Of a stretch of 64,000 bases of DNA, positions 26,504-35,426 are shown piece after piece. The stretch is from positions 5,050 to 69,049 of the forward strand of contig PAAX01000035.1 of the NCBI GenBank assembly GCA_002698995.1, given 5' to 3'. The position numbers and the translations under genes are program-made. Numbering within the stretch: the stretch's first letter is position 1; each line of letters starts with the position of its first letter. The notes under the pieces are model-generated. The model searched no databases, had not been told where the DNA came from, and saw nothing but the letters and a program-made list of their open reading frames with translations. Source of the DNA: Ignavibacteriota bacterium. GTDB lineage: Bacteria; Bacteroidota; Ignavibacteria; Ignavibacteriales; Melioribacteraceae.

Positions 26504-27098
26504 TATTACTCGACGTTTTTCTCTTTCTAAAAAGTCTAAGGCTATTATCAAAAAACATAAAATAAAGAATGGGGGTATATTAAAGATTCAGTCATGGGAT
26601 AAGATTAGTAAGAAGGTTAAAAATGAAATATCAAAAAAGCTTTTTTCAATTAATGGATTTAAATGCACCTACTGTGAAAGAGATTTGGTAGGTTTGACTC
26701 CTGGTATTGATCATTTAGCGAACAAAGCTGCTTATCCTGAATTCACATTTGTACCTGTAAATTTATTCTATAGCTGTAATTATTGTAACTCCTCATCAGT
26801 CAAAGGTCAAAAAGAAACCATCAATAAATTATCACCGTTTTATTCTCATTGTGACTTCAAAATAGTCCACCCCTATTATGATAATCCAGATTCAGAAATA
26901 TTTTATCAAGATATAGATAGAATATTTATTGATTATGCAAGGTGTACCCAAAAAGGGAAAAATACTATAGATTTTTTTAATCTTTCAAGTTATATAATGA
27001 CAAATATTAGATCAAGGCAATTAATATTGGAGAGGCTTAATCCACTACTTCCATCAGATGAAAAAAAACTTATAAATGAAACAATAGCTTATAAATAA
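26496..27098 (+). CDS. ptuB: Septu-like HNH endonuclease (PtuB-type)
   Basis: 200 residues. HNH fold with zinc Cys pairs C57-x2-C60 and C94-x2-C97, the active-site DH at 72-73 (GIDHLANKA) and N89 (PVNLFYSCNYC). Length and the position just behind the ATPase match PtuB. Expected to cut DNA or tRNA once released by the ATPase. The last gene of the five-gene operon; a 82-bp gap follows. Confidence 0.78.
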   Translation: MLNITRRFSLSKKSKAIIKKHKIKNGGILKIQSWDKISKKVKNEISKKLFSINGFKCTYCERDLVGLTPGIDHLANKAAYPEFTFVPVNLFYSCNYCNSSSVKGQKETINKLSPFYSHCDFKIVHPYYDNPDSEIFYQDIDRIFIDYARCTQKGKNTIDFFNLSSYIMTNIRSRQLILERLNPLLPSDEKKLINETIAYK

Positions 27099-27180
27099 AG
27101 CTAATAGCGTTTTAATGAATCTATATAAAAAATAAGTAATGAATAATTTATAGAAACAATCAAATTAGGCAAGTATTATA

Positions 27181-27624
27181 ATGTCGACTAAAGACAAAGT
27201 TAAAACTAAAACTAACGGCTACAACACAAACCTCGCATCAGAATATTACGTTCTCTCAGCCCTATACCGCTTAGATTTCGATGCCTATATTACACTCGGC
27301 AACAAAAAAAGTATAGACATTATCCTAAACCTCAACGACAAAAAACAAATTACAATAGACGTAAAAGGACTAAAGGGAAATGGCATGTTCCCAATAGATA
27401 ATGTTAATACAGATATTAAAAAACCGAATCATTATATAGTCTTCGTCAATTATCTTAACAAAATTAAAGACCCAACGTCAGTGCCGGAAATCTTTATTTT
27501 ACCACACAACGAAATCAAAAAATACATTTACATAAATCCCAAAGGAAACAGAAAAGGCATTTACCCCAGCAGACTCCGTAAAGAATGCAGCAAATACAAA
27601 AACAACTGGGCTATATTAAATTAA
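27181..27624 (+). CDS. Small PD-(D/E)XK-like protein
   Basis: 147 residues. Layout as in restriction-endonuclease folds: E21 in the first helix (NLASEYYVLSALYRL), D46 after a GN-x-K turn (NKKSIDIIL) and D60-x-K62 (ITIDVKG). It has no other domain and may be a standalone nuclease. Codon use is more C-rich than its neighbours, hinting at a different origin. It is followed after 24 bp by the cold-shock-domain gene, so the two probably form a unit. Confidence 0.6.
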   Translation: MSTKDKVKTKTNGYNTNLASEYYVLSALYRLDFDAYITLGNKKSIDIILNLNDKKQITIDVKGLKGNGMFPIDNVNTDIKKPNHYIVFVNYLNKIKDPTSVPEIFILPHNEIKKYIYINPKGNRKGIYPSRLRKECSKYKNNWAILN

Positions 27625-27648
27625 TTTTAATTAAAATAAGGGCAATAA

Positions 27649-30114
27649 ATGTTTACTCATAAAGGCAAAATTAAGTTTTTCGATAAACGAAAAAACAATT
27701 TTGGTTTCATCACTGATATCATTTCTCAGAATGGAGCAATTGAAGCCGATATTTATTTTAGTGGTAATGATATAATCTGTCCTAAAAATCTTATCTCTGA
27801 AATGTCTATAGTTGTTTTCTCTACTATTGTTCGTTCTAATAAATTGAATGCAATAAATATTTCTAGTTTTCAAAATTTATCTCTTTCTGAAAAAAAGGGT
27901 GTTTTATTTTTACTTTCGGGTGAAGATCTATTATATCTATCCATAAATTTAATTATCAATGGGTTTAGTTTTTCTGAAAAAGAAAAGAATTTTATTTTAG
28001 ATAATGCTATTGATGCTTTTCGAAGTAGTCCAAATTCAATTTCTTATAGAATAATTAATTTTCTAGATAGTTCTTCTCAAAAAAAATTACTTCTAGAATT
28101 TCTAAACAACTGTTCTGATTTTGATAAAATAAAACTTATTAATGATTCTTCTCTACTAAATATTGTTTCCGCACATTGGCAATTTGAAAAAGAACATTTT
28201 ACTGACAATTTAATCAGAGAGTTTTTAAAAGATGATAACTCTAAGCTAATATCAGAAAGCTTTATAAAGAAATATTTATCACTTTGCAATAATTATTCAG
28301 TATGGACAAACGTTAGATTCTTTTCATTAACTAATGACTATATGCAATTTTATAATTATTTATCTTCACTTAATAACATTGATGTCGAGTTTACTACTAA
28401 TCTTGTAAAAGCTATTCAACAAATCACTCCAAAACAATCTCATATTTCTTTCTTTAAAGTCTTTCTCAAAGTTTATAAACAAATACCAACTAAACTTACT
28501 TTTTTGGCTGCCATCAATTTGTTGAAATTTTTAATAATCGAGTTTTCACTGGATCCACTCAAAAGGGAGTTGTATGAACTTATTATTAATACAGACTTTA
28601 ACACTTCAGCTGATTTTATGGCGGCAGCAGAATGCGCTTCTTTAGTCGATGAATATGAATTAATTTTTAAACATTTGGCTAGATTTTATTCAGTAATAAA
28701 TCAACAATTGACTGATAAACATAAAATAAGTTTGTTGACTAGTTCAAATAGTGAGTTAATTCAAAAAATTCTATCTTCATGGGAATTTTCAGATAATTTA
28801 TCTTCTACAAACTTGTTTTCAATAATATATAAAAATAAAAAGTATTTACCTTTTGCTAAAGAAGTTAAACGCATAGTGCATAACCTTTTTCCACAAATGC
28901 CATATTACAGTGGGTCTTCTTACTTTGTTAATGAATTTCTTGAATACGTGAAGTTCTATAATGATACTGAATCATTCGAACTTTTTATCAATACTACTGA
29001 ATACTTTACCGCTGAAATAATTGCTATTTTCGTTGAATACAGTTCCAAAACTTATTTTAGTGATCTACTTCGTGATATATATGTTGCCACTTCAAGTGAT
29101 TCTCTTAAAGCAAAAATTGAATTATTATCTTTTCTAACAAAGTCTTCTTTTTTTCCCAAAAAAGATTATCTTCTATATGTCACTTCTCTTTGCAATTCTT
29201 TTTTACAACAGCTAATAATAAAAAGAATCGTTTATTACTTTAGTATGAATAAGAATTCATTTCAAGAATTCCATGATTTAGTAGAGTCTATTAATTTTAC
29301 TGACCTCAGTAGCTTATTATTAAAAAATTATATTATTTCAAAACCTGCAGATAAAATATCTGCTTTAAATATGCTTTCTAATGTATTTAAGTTGCATTTA
29401 GAGAGGCTTAAAACTATTTCAAAAAGTAATGATACATTTGAAAACTTATATCACATAAATATACTAGTAAAGGATTGCCATGGACGCAAATTATATAATA
29501 AAAATTTATGGCAGAAAGAAGGTATTAAAAGGTATTATGTAGATAAATTTAATTTTGTAGAACCCTCTGTCAATCTAAATATATTTTGTGAAGGTCGTTT
29601 TTGGAAAACTGAAGAACTTTATGATTCTGTTACAAAAAAATCTTTTCAAACTAATATTTATTGGTGTCGTGGTGATATTTGTTATTGTCCCAATAACTCA
29701 GTTGACACTAAACTACCTTCAGCAGATTGGACTTTATTAGAAATTTCAAAAATATTAAAGATTAGTTTAGAACCATTATTAGTTAGTTATATCGCTGGTT
29801 GGGCAAATAGAATGAATGAAATAGTCGATAAACTTAAATGTACAACCTGTAATTCCTTTTTGAGACCCAAACCATTTGATCCCAAAATTTTAGGCCATTA
29901 CGCAGTCCCACTTTTTTATTGTTTGAATGATCAGTGCCAAGATTTTAAGAAAGATATTCGTTTTACGCATTGTCTTAATAGCAAGTGTGGATGTTTACTT
30001 GACAGCCGTGAACTTAAACAATGCACAAATAATTGGTTAATCTGCCCACAATGTGGTTCTTGTTGCCCAGAACATTCTGGTATCGAATATTCTTCTAAGT
30101 TTGTTGAGAAATAA
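27649..30114 (+). CDS. Large protein with N-terminal cold-shock domain and C-terminal zinc ribbons
   Basis: 821 residues. Residues 1-67 resemble a cold-shock/OB domain (HKGKIKFFDKRKNNFGFI is the RNP1-like strand). Residues 70-620 are helical, Leu/Ser/Phe-rich and without recognised motif. The last 100 residues hold Cys pairs: CTTC, CLNDQC, CLNSKC, CPQC and a closing CC, enough for two or three zinc ribbons. I do not recognise this architecture. A single-strand nucleic-acid sensor at one end and a zinc module at the other, beside a putative nuclease and inside a defence cluster, suggest an RNA/ssDNA-sensing immune protein. Inference. Confidence 0.6.
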   Translation: MFTHKGKIKFFDKRKNNFGFITDIISQNGAIEADIYFSGNDIICPKNLISEMSIVVFSTIVRSNKLNAINISSFQNLSLSEKKGVLFLLSGEDLLYLSINLIINGFSFSEKEKNFILDNAIDAFRSSPNSISYRIINFLDSSSQKKLLLEFLNNCSDFDKIKLINDSSLLNIVSAHWQFEKEHFTDNLIREFLKDDNSKLISESFIKKYLSLCNNYSVWTNVRFFSLTNDYMQFYNYLSSLNNIDVEFTTNLVKAIQQITPKQSHISFFKVFLKVYKQIPTKLTFLAAINLLKFLIIEFSLDPLKRELYELIINTDFNTSADFMAAAECASLVDEYELIFKHLARFYSVINQQLTDKHKISLLTSSNSELIQKILSSWEFSDNLSSTNLFSIIYKNKKYLPFAKEVKRIVHNLFPQMPYYSGSSYFVNEFLEYVKFYNDTESFELFINTTEYFTAEIIAIFVEYSSKTYFSDLLRDIYVATSSDSLKAKIELLSFLTKSSFFPKKDYLLYVTSLCNSFLQQLIIKRIVYYFSMNKNSFQEFHDLVESINFTDLSSLLLKNYIISKPADKISALNMLSNVFKLHLERLKTISKSNDTFENLYHINILVKDCHGRKLYNKNLWQKEGIKRYYVDKFNFVEPSVNLNIFCEGRFWKTEELYDSVTKKSFQTNIYWCRGDICYCPNNSVDTKLPSADWTLLEISKILKISLEPLLVSYIAGWANRMNEIVDKLKCTTCNSFLRPKPFDPKILGHYAVPLFYCLNDQCQDFKKDIRFTHCLNSKCGCLLDSRELKQCTNNWLICPQCGSCCPEHSGIEYSSKFVEK

Positions 30115-30147
30115 TTATTTCCTTAGTTAATCTGTGCAAATTATATT

Positions 30148-30834
30148 TTACTTAAAATAATCTATTGGTTGATTTTTTTTTGACTTTTTTAAAACACTAT
30201 TTAATTTTTCATCTAATATCTTGGTTATTTTCTGTGCTAATTTATAAACCTCAGTTTCACCATAATTTGGCGTGGCTTTTTTGTTTACATAATTTGTCTT
30301 TGCATTTTGTATTGCGTATTTGATGAAAAAAACATGTTTGTCAGCACAAAAACCACCATTAATCTTATCATTTAGCAATTTTTTCCATTCACCACATAGC
30401 TCCAATTCATTAATTTCTGCATTCGTATTAAAAAAGTGATAATATAACCAAACCTCAAAACATGGATTGCTTTGCGCGATAAACCATCCTTTTTCCCTTT
30501 TTACTTCTTCTCTTAATTTCGTAATTTTTTCGAACCATGTATCTGTGTCAATCAAGAACCATAATTCATCTAAGTCTTCAATAAATTCGAATTCTTTACC
30601 ATTGATTTCTTTTCTTTTTATACATTCATCTGCTGATTTTAATAATCCAATTGGTGAATTGTCTTCTGTATGTTGCAAATCATATACAATTAAACTTAAT
30701 CTTGAATCCAAATCTTTTAGTTTATTAAAATAATCAACTTCTCTTTTCATACCTTCCGCAAATATTATAATCTTCTTTGCGTCCCGATGGGGTTCTACTC
30801 TTGTATAATTTCTAGTTGTTAGTAGCATACTCAT
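30148..30834 (-). CDS. rloB: RloB-like protein with Toprim-type motifs
   Basis: 228 residues. Matches the RloB family: IIIFAEGMKREVDYF with E27, then LWFLIDTDTW with D96 and D98, and FEVWLYYHF. The E...DxD set is that of Toprim-like metal sites, so a nuclease role is likely. It overlaps the upstream ATPase gene by 23 nt. RloB proteins are regularly paired with AAA ATPases in restriction-linked loci. Transcribed toward the plus-strand defence genes. Confidence 0.78.
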   Translation of the reverse strand: MSMLLTTRNYTRVEPHRDAKKIIIFAEGMKREVDYFNKLKDLDSRLSLIVYDLQHTEDNSPIGLLKSADECIKRKEINGKEFEFIEDLDELWFLIDTDTWFEKITKLREEVKREKGWFIAQSNPCFEVWLYYHFFNTNAEINELELCGEWKKLLNDKINGGFCADKHVFFIKYAIQNAKTNYVNKKATPNYGETEVYKLAQKITKILDEKLNSVLKKSKKNQPIDYFK

Positions 30835-32179
30835 TCCAGTTTAATTCGTGTAATTTCCCAAGGATAGGTATCGAACCATATCTGCCTCCTAAATATCCTT
30901 TGCGTATATCAATTGTTTTGTGTTCTTTATATTCATCTAATGAATAAAGTTTTGTTTTACCTTCCTTGTTCTTTTCTGCAAACCATACTTCATCTCTTCT
31001 TATTATTTTCTGATCCAACAAATTTGAATCATGTGTTGTAAAAATCAATTGTCCTTTAGTTTGTTTATTCAAAGAATATTTTGTTATCAATTCTTTGATT
31101 AAAACGGTATGTATACTTCTTTCTATTTCGTCAACAACTACAACTTTATCTTTTATAAGTAATTCCATAAATGCTGGTATTAAATCTAATAGTCTTTTAG
31201 TTCCATCAGATTCTTCTCCTAAATAAAAATCAATATTTTTATTCAGCGTCTCATGTATCAGTTTTAACCTTTTAACTTTTACTTCGTTATTTTCTTTTAG
31301 TATCACTATTTCGTCCAATTCTTTATTTCTTAGCCCTACTATACTATCCGGCTTGTCTTCTAACTTCTGTAAGAAATTATCAATTATTTCTTTGCTTTGG
31401 CTGTTTTCTCCTATTGTGTTTGCATCAAGTTTTTGAGTTTCTGTTTGCAAGTTATTAATCCCAATATCTAAGGTTTTTATAGTATCTTCGATATATTTCT
31501 TTAACTCCGGTTCCTTTTCTATTCTATGTGCTAAAGCATTAATTCGTGAGTTTGGATAAATAATCTTTAGGTTATTTTTAAACCAGTTGTAAACTTCTTT
31601 TATTTCCGTAAATTTTTCATTTTCTCTATCAGCAAGTAACTTTAGTACTGTAGCATTAGGTTTGGTAAATTCCTTAGTTAAAACGTCCTTAATTATTTTT
31701 ACTTCCTCATTTTTATCTATTCTTTCATTGAATTTAATTGTCGTTTTATTGTTTCTGTTTGTTTTTCTTTCATAAATAAGCTTGTCTTGTTTTTTCCCTA
31801 AACCAGATTCATATAATTCTTCATCTGTTATTACATTATCCTTTATTTTTATAGCATAATAGTAAGGCTTTTCATTTGAAAAAAATTCTATTGCTATCAG
31901 TTGTCCCTTTTTTCTGTCTCCTTGGAACTTAAATACATTTTTTGTTATTTCTAATGGCAACCTATCATCTAAAACTGATTGCTTTAATAAACCAAATATT
32001 TTAATTAAGTTTGATTTGCCTGCTCCATTTGCTCCATATATAGCTGCCATCTTTAATAACTCAAACTTTCTTTTCTTGTATTTATGCTCAACCAGATTTT
32101 GTTCTCTTCCTGGAATCATACTAAATTCTGTTATATCTCCAAACGAATATATATTTTCTACAACTATTCTTATTATCAT
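30812..32179 (-). CDS. AAA/ABC-type ATPase of a RloA/RloB-like pair
   Basis: 455 residues; the start at 32179 (MIIRIVVENIYSFGD) fits the family better than the frame's earlier initiators. Walker A YGANGAGKS is at about 48-56. The segment IPAFMELLIKDKVVVVDEIERSIHT holds Walker B, and FTTHDSNLL the switch His. The helical region between is the coiled-coil insertion usual for OLD/RloA-like ATPases. Works with the RloB-like protein, most likely as ATP-gated sensor and nuclease. Confidence 0.78.
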   Translation of the reverse strand: MIIRIVVENIYSFGDITEFSMIPGREQNLVEHKYKKRKFELLKMAAIYGANGAGKSNLIKIFGLLKQSVLDDRLPLEITKNVFKFQGDRKKGQLIAIEFFSNEKPYYYAIKIKDNVITDEELYESGLGKKQDKLIYERKTNRNNKTTIKFNERIDKNEEVKIIKDVLTKEFTKPNATVLKLLADRENEKFTEIKEVYNWFKNNLKIIYPNSRINALAHRIEKEPELKKYIEDTIKTLDIGINNLQTETQKLDANTIGENSQSKEIIDNFLQKLEDKPDSIVGLRNKELDEIVILKENNEVKVKRLKLIHETLNKNIDFYLGEESDGTKRLLDLIPAFMELLIKDKVVVVDEIERSIHTVLIKELITKYSLNKQTKGQLIFTTHDSNLLDQKIIRRDEVWFAEKNKEGKTKLYSLDEYKEHKTIDIRKGYLGGRYGSIPILGKLHELNWNEYATNN

Positions 32180-32961
32180 TTTAGCAAAACCTCTCTTGTG
32201 TGTGAAAATTTCACGTAAAGATACCAATACTCTAATCAATATCAAAATATTATTTTGTTTCTAGTGAAAATATTCCGTCTTTCACTTTTTCTTTAATCCC
32301 AGTTTATAAAACAAAATGCTTTAAAATCTTCATTCTCAACCAAACTTTCATGGGTAATACTAGTTCACCCGAACATGGGACAGCCAGTTTTACATAATTG
32401 GCATTATACAACACAATGTGAACAGTCCCAACAAAACCCATTGGTAGTTCTATCAGTGTCTTATAATGCGAAATTATGCAAACTCGGCACGAAAAGAATA
32501 TTGGTCAGTTAATCATCGTTCCATTTCAGCGGGTTAAAAAGCATTTGCCCGCTTCCATTCCACTTACATGTGGTAAAAGGGCTCGGGTCGCTATTGCTTC
32601 CGCTCATTCCGCAAAAGTATTAAAAACCAATACCTTTGCTCCATTTCGCCTGCCTCGCCCTCGCTTAAAAATTTAACTCCGCAAGAGACTTTACAAACTT
32701 CATAACTTTACAAACTTTTAACTGCTGTCCACTTTGGACGCAATTTCCATCACTTTTTAATTGCAATTTGTATTACAATAAATTTCTGCCCACTCCGTCC
32801 TATTTCTATTAAATTTTTCCTTTTGCCTTCTCACTTCTGCCGTTTTACGTCTTTCGTCTAAACTTCTCAACATTTGTCAACCAAAAGCAAACAAAACACA
32901 AACACCGCTCGTTGCATAAAATACCATACATTTGTATGTTGTTCCTAAAACTGGAGTAGTA
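32180..32961. other. 780-base gap with a long imperfect inverted repeat
   Basis: Arms at 32383-32408 and 32462-32488 (core TATAATGC and AATTATG on the right arm) pair with a few bulges across a 53-base loop, giving a large hairpin. A second, G+C-richer stretch (32520-32680) shares the AAAAGCAT...TTGCCCGCTT text with the gap at 34575. A 66-codon open frame here has the low-value look of such sequence and is not called. The promoter of the thermonuclease gene should lie near 32900. Confidence 0.4.
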
Positions 32962-33483
32962 ATGTCATACCAAAAAATTCTAAAACTAATAATTTACCTT
33001 TGGCTTATACTATTTGCTCTAGCAATAATTCCAAATAATCTTAAAGCACAAATTCCATATCAAGTACCTTATGGATATACAACAACAGAAAAAGTTTCCC
33101 GAATAATTGACGGCGATACATTCGTTATTTCAGATTCATCCAGAGTAAGGCTTCTTGGAATTGATACACCAGAATTAAACTCAAAAGATACCTTTTATAT
33201 CCCTTACGCAAATCATTCCAAGCTATTTCTGGATTCACTGATAAACAATAAAGTAGTAAAACTAACATTCGAAACAAAAACCAGAGACATGTTCGATAGA
33301 ATCTTAGCCTATGTATGGCTAAGAAATTCCACCGGACAAGATTCACTTTTCATACAAGCAGAAATGCTCAAAAAGGGATTGGCAAGAATAAAATATTATC
33401 CAAAAGAATCTCGTTATTATGAAATCTTTTATAACCTAAGAGCAACAGCAATGAAAAACAATCTAGGAATCTGGTCTAAATGA
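32962..33483 (+). CDS. Membrane-anchored or exported thermonuclease (SNase family)
   Basis: 173 residues with ATG at 32962, preceded by GGAG. N-terminal signal/anchor helix (KLIIYLWLILFALAII), then the staphylococcal-nuclease fold: RIIDGDTFVI, VRLLGIDTPELN and DMFDRILAYVWL, with the Arg, Asp and Glu/Arg positions of the Ca-dependent active site. Acts outside the cytoplasm if the signal is used. Cargo of the island; 4-nt ATGA overlap with the next gene. Confidence 0.82.
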   Translation: MSYQKILKLIIYLWLILFALAIIPNNLKAQIPYQVPYGYTTTEKVSRIIDGDTFVISDSSRVRLLGIDTPELNSKDTFYIPYANHSKLFLDSLINNKVVKLTFETKTRDMFDRILAYVWLRNSTGQDSLFIQAEMLKKGLARIKYYPKESRYYEIFYNLRATAMKNNLGIWSK

Positions 33484-33731
33484 ATCTAAACAATTCAATA
33501 GAATCAATATCACAAATAATTTCAGATCCCAAAATTCCCGAACTGCAGCAAATTGGATTAATAGATGAAATTGCATTAAGAAATTATAAAATCAAATTGG
33601 AATACCACAAACTCCGCAAAACCAAACCAATCATGGATGCAATATTTGATTTATCGGATAAGTACAACCTCTCATTCGACACAATAAACACAATCCTCTT
33701 CCGACCAAGAAACAAAAAATCCCTAAACTAA
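33480..33731 (+). CDS. Small helical hypothetical protein
   Basis: 83 residues, no family recognised. All-helical pattern with a charged middle (KIKLEYHKLRKTKP) and a basic C-terminus (RPRNKKSLN). ATGA overlap with the thermonuclease gene indicates co-translation; it may assist or inhibit that nuclease, but nothing in the sequence proves it. Confidence 0.45.
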   Translation: MNLNNSIESISQIISDPKIPELQQIGLIDEIALRNYKIKLEYHKLRKTKPIMDAIFDLSDKYNLSFDTINTILFRPRNKKSLN

Positions 33732-33890
33732 ACCTCCAAATGTAAATTGTACATTATAAATTGCTCCTCAGTCTTTAAACAGTCTCTGTATAGTATCTAA
33801 GTAGTGTTCACTGTAACCACCATTACATTAATTTAATCTCCATTCTAAATTAATTTGCAGCGTCCATAAAATAAAAAGGAGGGATTTACT

Positions 33891-34574
33891 ATGGCACGCG
33901 TAACTGGTAATGTACTCGGTAACTTGAGAGGCAGACTCGGAAACCTTTCTGCCAGAACTGTTAACGGACAAACTATTCTTTCTGCTCGTCCAGAATCTTA
34001 CACATTAAGCCTATCTCCTGAAGCAATAGAAGCTAGAAGCAAATTCGGTGTAACCGGAAGTATCTCTAAACAAATTGCAGAAGTTGATTTACTTAATACA
34101 ATCTGGACAAAAGTAAAACTATCTGGTATGTCGGTTTTCAATACCATATTCAAAAAGAACTATCCGTTCAGTTCTGCAGAACGCCCTACAGCTGATAACA
34201 TCATAACTCCTGGCGGATTCTCGGTTCCGGTTCAAGCTGCAACAGTTCTTACTGATAACCTTACAGTAGAATTGTTGGCATTAACATCAGCAGCAGTATT
34301 TTCACCGGAAGAAGTTGATCTATCTGCTAGAGCAATCATTTGCTATTATGATCCAATCAATCCAGATGATTTACCTTACCAATTCATTTCACTCCAAAGC
34401 GATGTTGAAGCTTATAACTTCGCTCAAACTTTCGAAATGAATATGGGATTCAATGTAAATCAACAAAACATAGCAGCTAAATATCAGCATTCAATATTGT
34501 ACTTTGCAGTTGCTTCCAAAAACGCAGATGGTAAAGTAGTTCAATACTCTGCTACATATACCTCATCTAACTAA
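33891..34574 (+). CDS. DUF6266-like protein
   Basis: 227 residues. The N-terminus MARVTGNVLGNLRGRLGNL...TVNGQTILSARP resembles the conserved start of the DUF6266 family of Bacteroidota, where a Gly-rich repeat and an RP motif recur; the rest is beta-rich and Thr/Ser-rich. No signal peptide. A strong AAGGAGGG sits 9 nt upstream, and a strong hairpin follows the stop, so it is a well-expressed single gene. Function unknown in the family. Confidence 0.55.
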   Translation: MARVTGNVLGNLRGRLGNLSARTVNGQTILSARPESYTLSLSPEAIEARSKFGVTGSISKQIAEVDLLNTIWTKVKLSGMSVFNTIFKKNYPFSSAERPTADNIITPGGFSVPVQAATVLTDNLTVELLALTSAAVFSPEEVDLSARAIICYYDPINPDDLPYQFISLQSDVEAYNFAQTFEMNMGFNVNQQNIAAKYQHSILYFAVASKNADGKVVQYSATYTSSN

Positions 34575-34583
34575 TCCAGTTCT

Positions 34584-34612
34584 AAGGTTCCCTCATCCAG
34601 CGGGGGAACCTT
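34584..34612 (+). terminator. Strong hairpin after the DUF6266-like gene
   Basis: Nine-bp perfect arms AAGGTTCCC / GGGAACCTT around an 11-base loop, beginning 10 bases after the stop codon. No clean T run follows, so it may be an mRNA-stabilising 3' hairpin rather than a classical terminator. Confidence 0.5.
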
Positions 34613-35213
34613 ACATATAGCGCACTAATCATCACTTCACCCTATAAAAGCTCGTACCTCACTTTTACAAGGTTCGCAATCAATCCTAAAATAATCACCA
34701 TAAAAACATAGTTGTTTGCTGAAAACCACAAACACCTATTATCATTAAATCCTAACATGGGTAATGTTAATCGCTACCTTCGCCCTATTCTCATTCACTC
34801 ACAAGTTCATTCATTCGCACAAGGCTCTCAGTAACTCCCAGCATTAGCGCCAAAAAGCAAGGGCTGTCTCACTCCGTTCCACAACCCTTTACCAGTTGGT
34901 TCAGTTTTGCTTTCGCAAAACAATAAAAGCATCTTTTGCCCGCTTACACCGCAAGCTTAGTGTTAAACTGACATGGAGCGTAAATCGGGGCAAGGGTATA
35001 CGGCTTCGCCGTGCCTACGGCATAAACGGTTAAGCTCTATTTTCTATTTTAGTTTGATACGCTTAACCGCCCTTGCCTTAAATGGGTAAAGCAACTTACA
35101 CCATCAATAACACCTAACATAAAAATCGCAAAGAAGTTTATAAGCGGGCAAAATATGTTTTTGGCGGGGAAGTCCGTTTCATTTGAATTATCAAACCAAT
35201 AATAGGAGATATA
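34613..35213. ncRNA. Gene-free stretch with a multi-helix inverted-repeat structure
   Basis: Nested helices: 34904-34921 GTTTTGC-TTTC-GCAAAAC; outer arms TTTTGCCCGCTTA (34934-34946) and TAAGCGGGCAAAA (35141-35153); GGCAAGGG (34989-34996) with CCCTTGCC (35070-35077); ACGGC-TTC-GCCGT (35000-35012); CGGTTAAGC (35027-35035) with GCTTAACCG (35061-35069). Also TTAGTGTTA (34957) with TAACACCTAA (35108), one bulge. No coding frame. Either a structured RNA, a recombination hairpin or an insertion remnant; which one is not decidable by eye. Confidence 0.35.
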
Positions 35214-35426
35214 ATGAATACTAATCAAACCATCAATGAAGTTAATTCATTAATTGATCATTGCGAAAAATCCGGCTGGATTCCACAGCATGATTGCAGA
35301 AAGAACCTAAAACTTTTATCTCAAACGCACTCAGTTAATACATTGCATAATATTGTAATTGCACAAACTAAACAATGCAAAATATGCGGTAAAAAGTTTG
35401 AAGAATTTGATCCGAGAGGTTTATAA
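35214..35426 (+). CDS. Small CxxC protein upstream of a SymE-like gene
   Basis: 70 residues; helical N-terminal part and a terminal QCKICGKKFEEFD knuckle with only one CxxC plus His/Cys elsewhere (HDC), so zinc binding is possible. AGGAG lies 6 nt before ATG. The stop overlaps the next start (TAATG), coupling it to the SymE-like gene; it might be the antitoxin or partner of that protein. No family recognised. Confidence 0.5.
   Translation: MNTNQTINEVNSLIDHCEKSGWIPQHDCRKNLKLLSQTHSVNTLHNIVIAQTKQCKICGKKFEEFDPRGL

Noticed and set aside
32476-32676. 66-codon frame rich in basic residues
   Set aside because: No ribosome site or family; composition follows the G+C-rich repeat-like gap.
34613-35213. 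Integron attC array
   Set aside because: One ACCTAAC half-site fits the consensus, but the matching GTTRRRY half and an integron integrase are missing.
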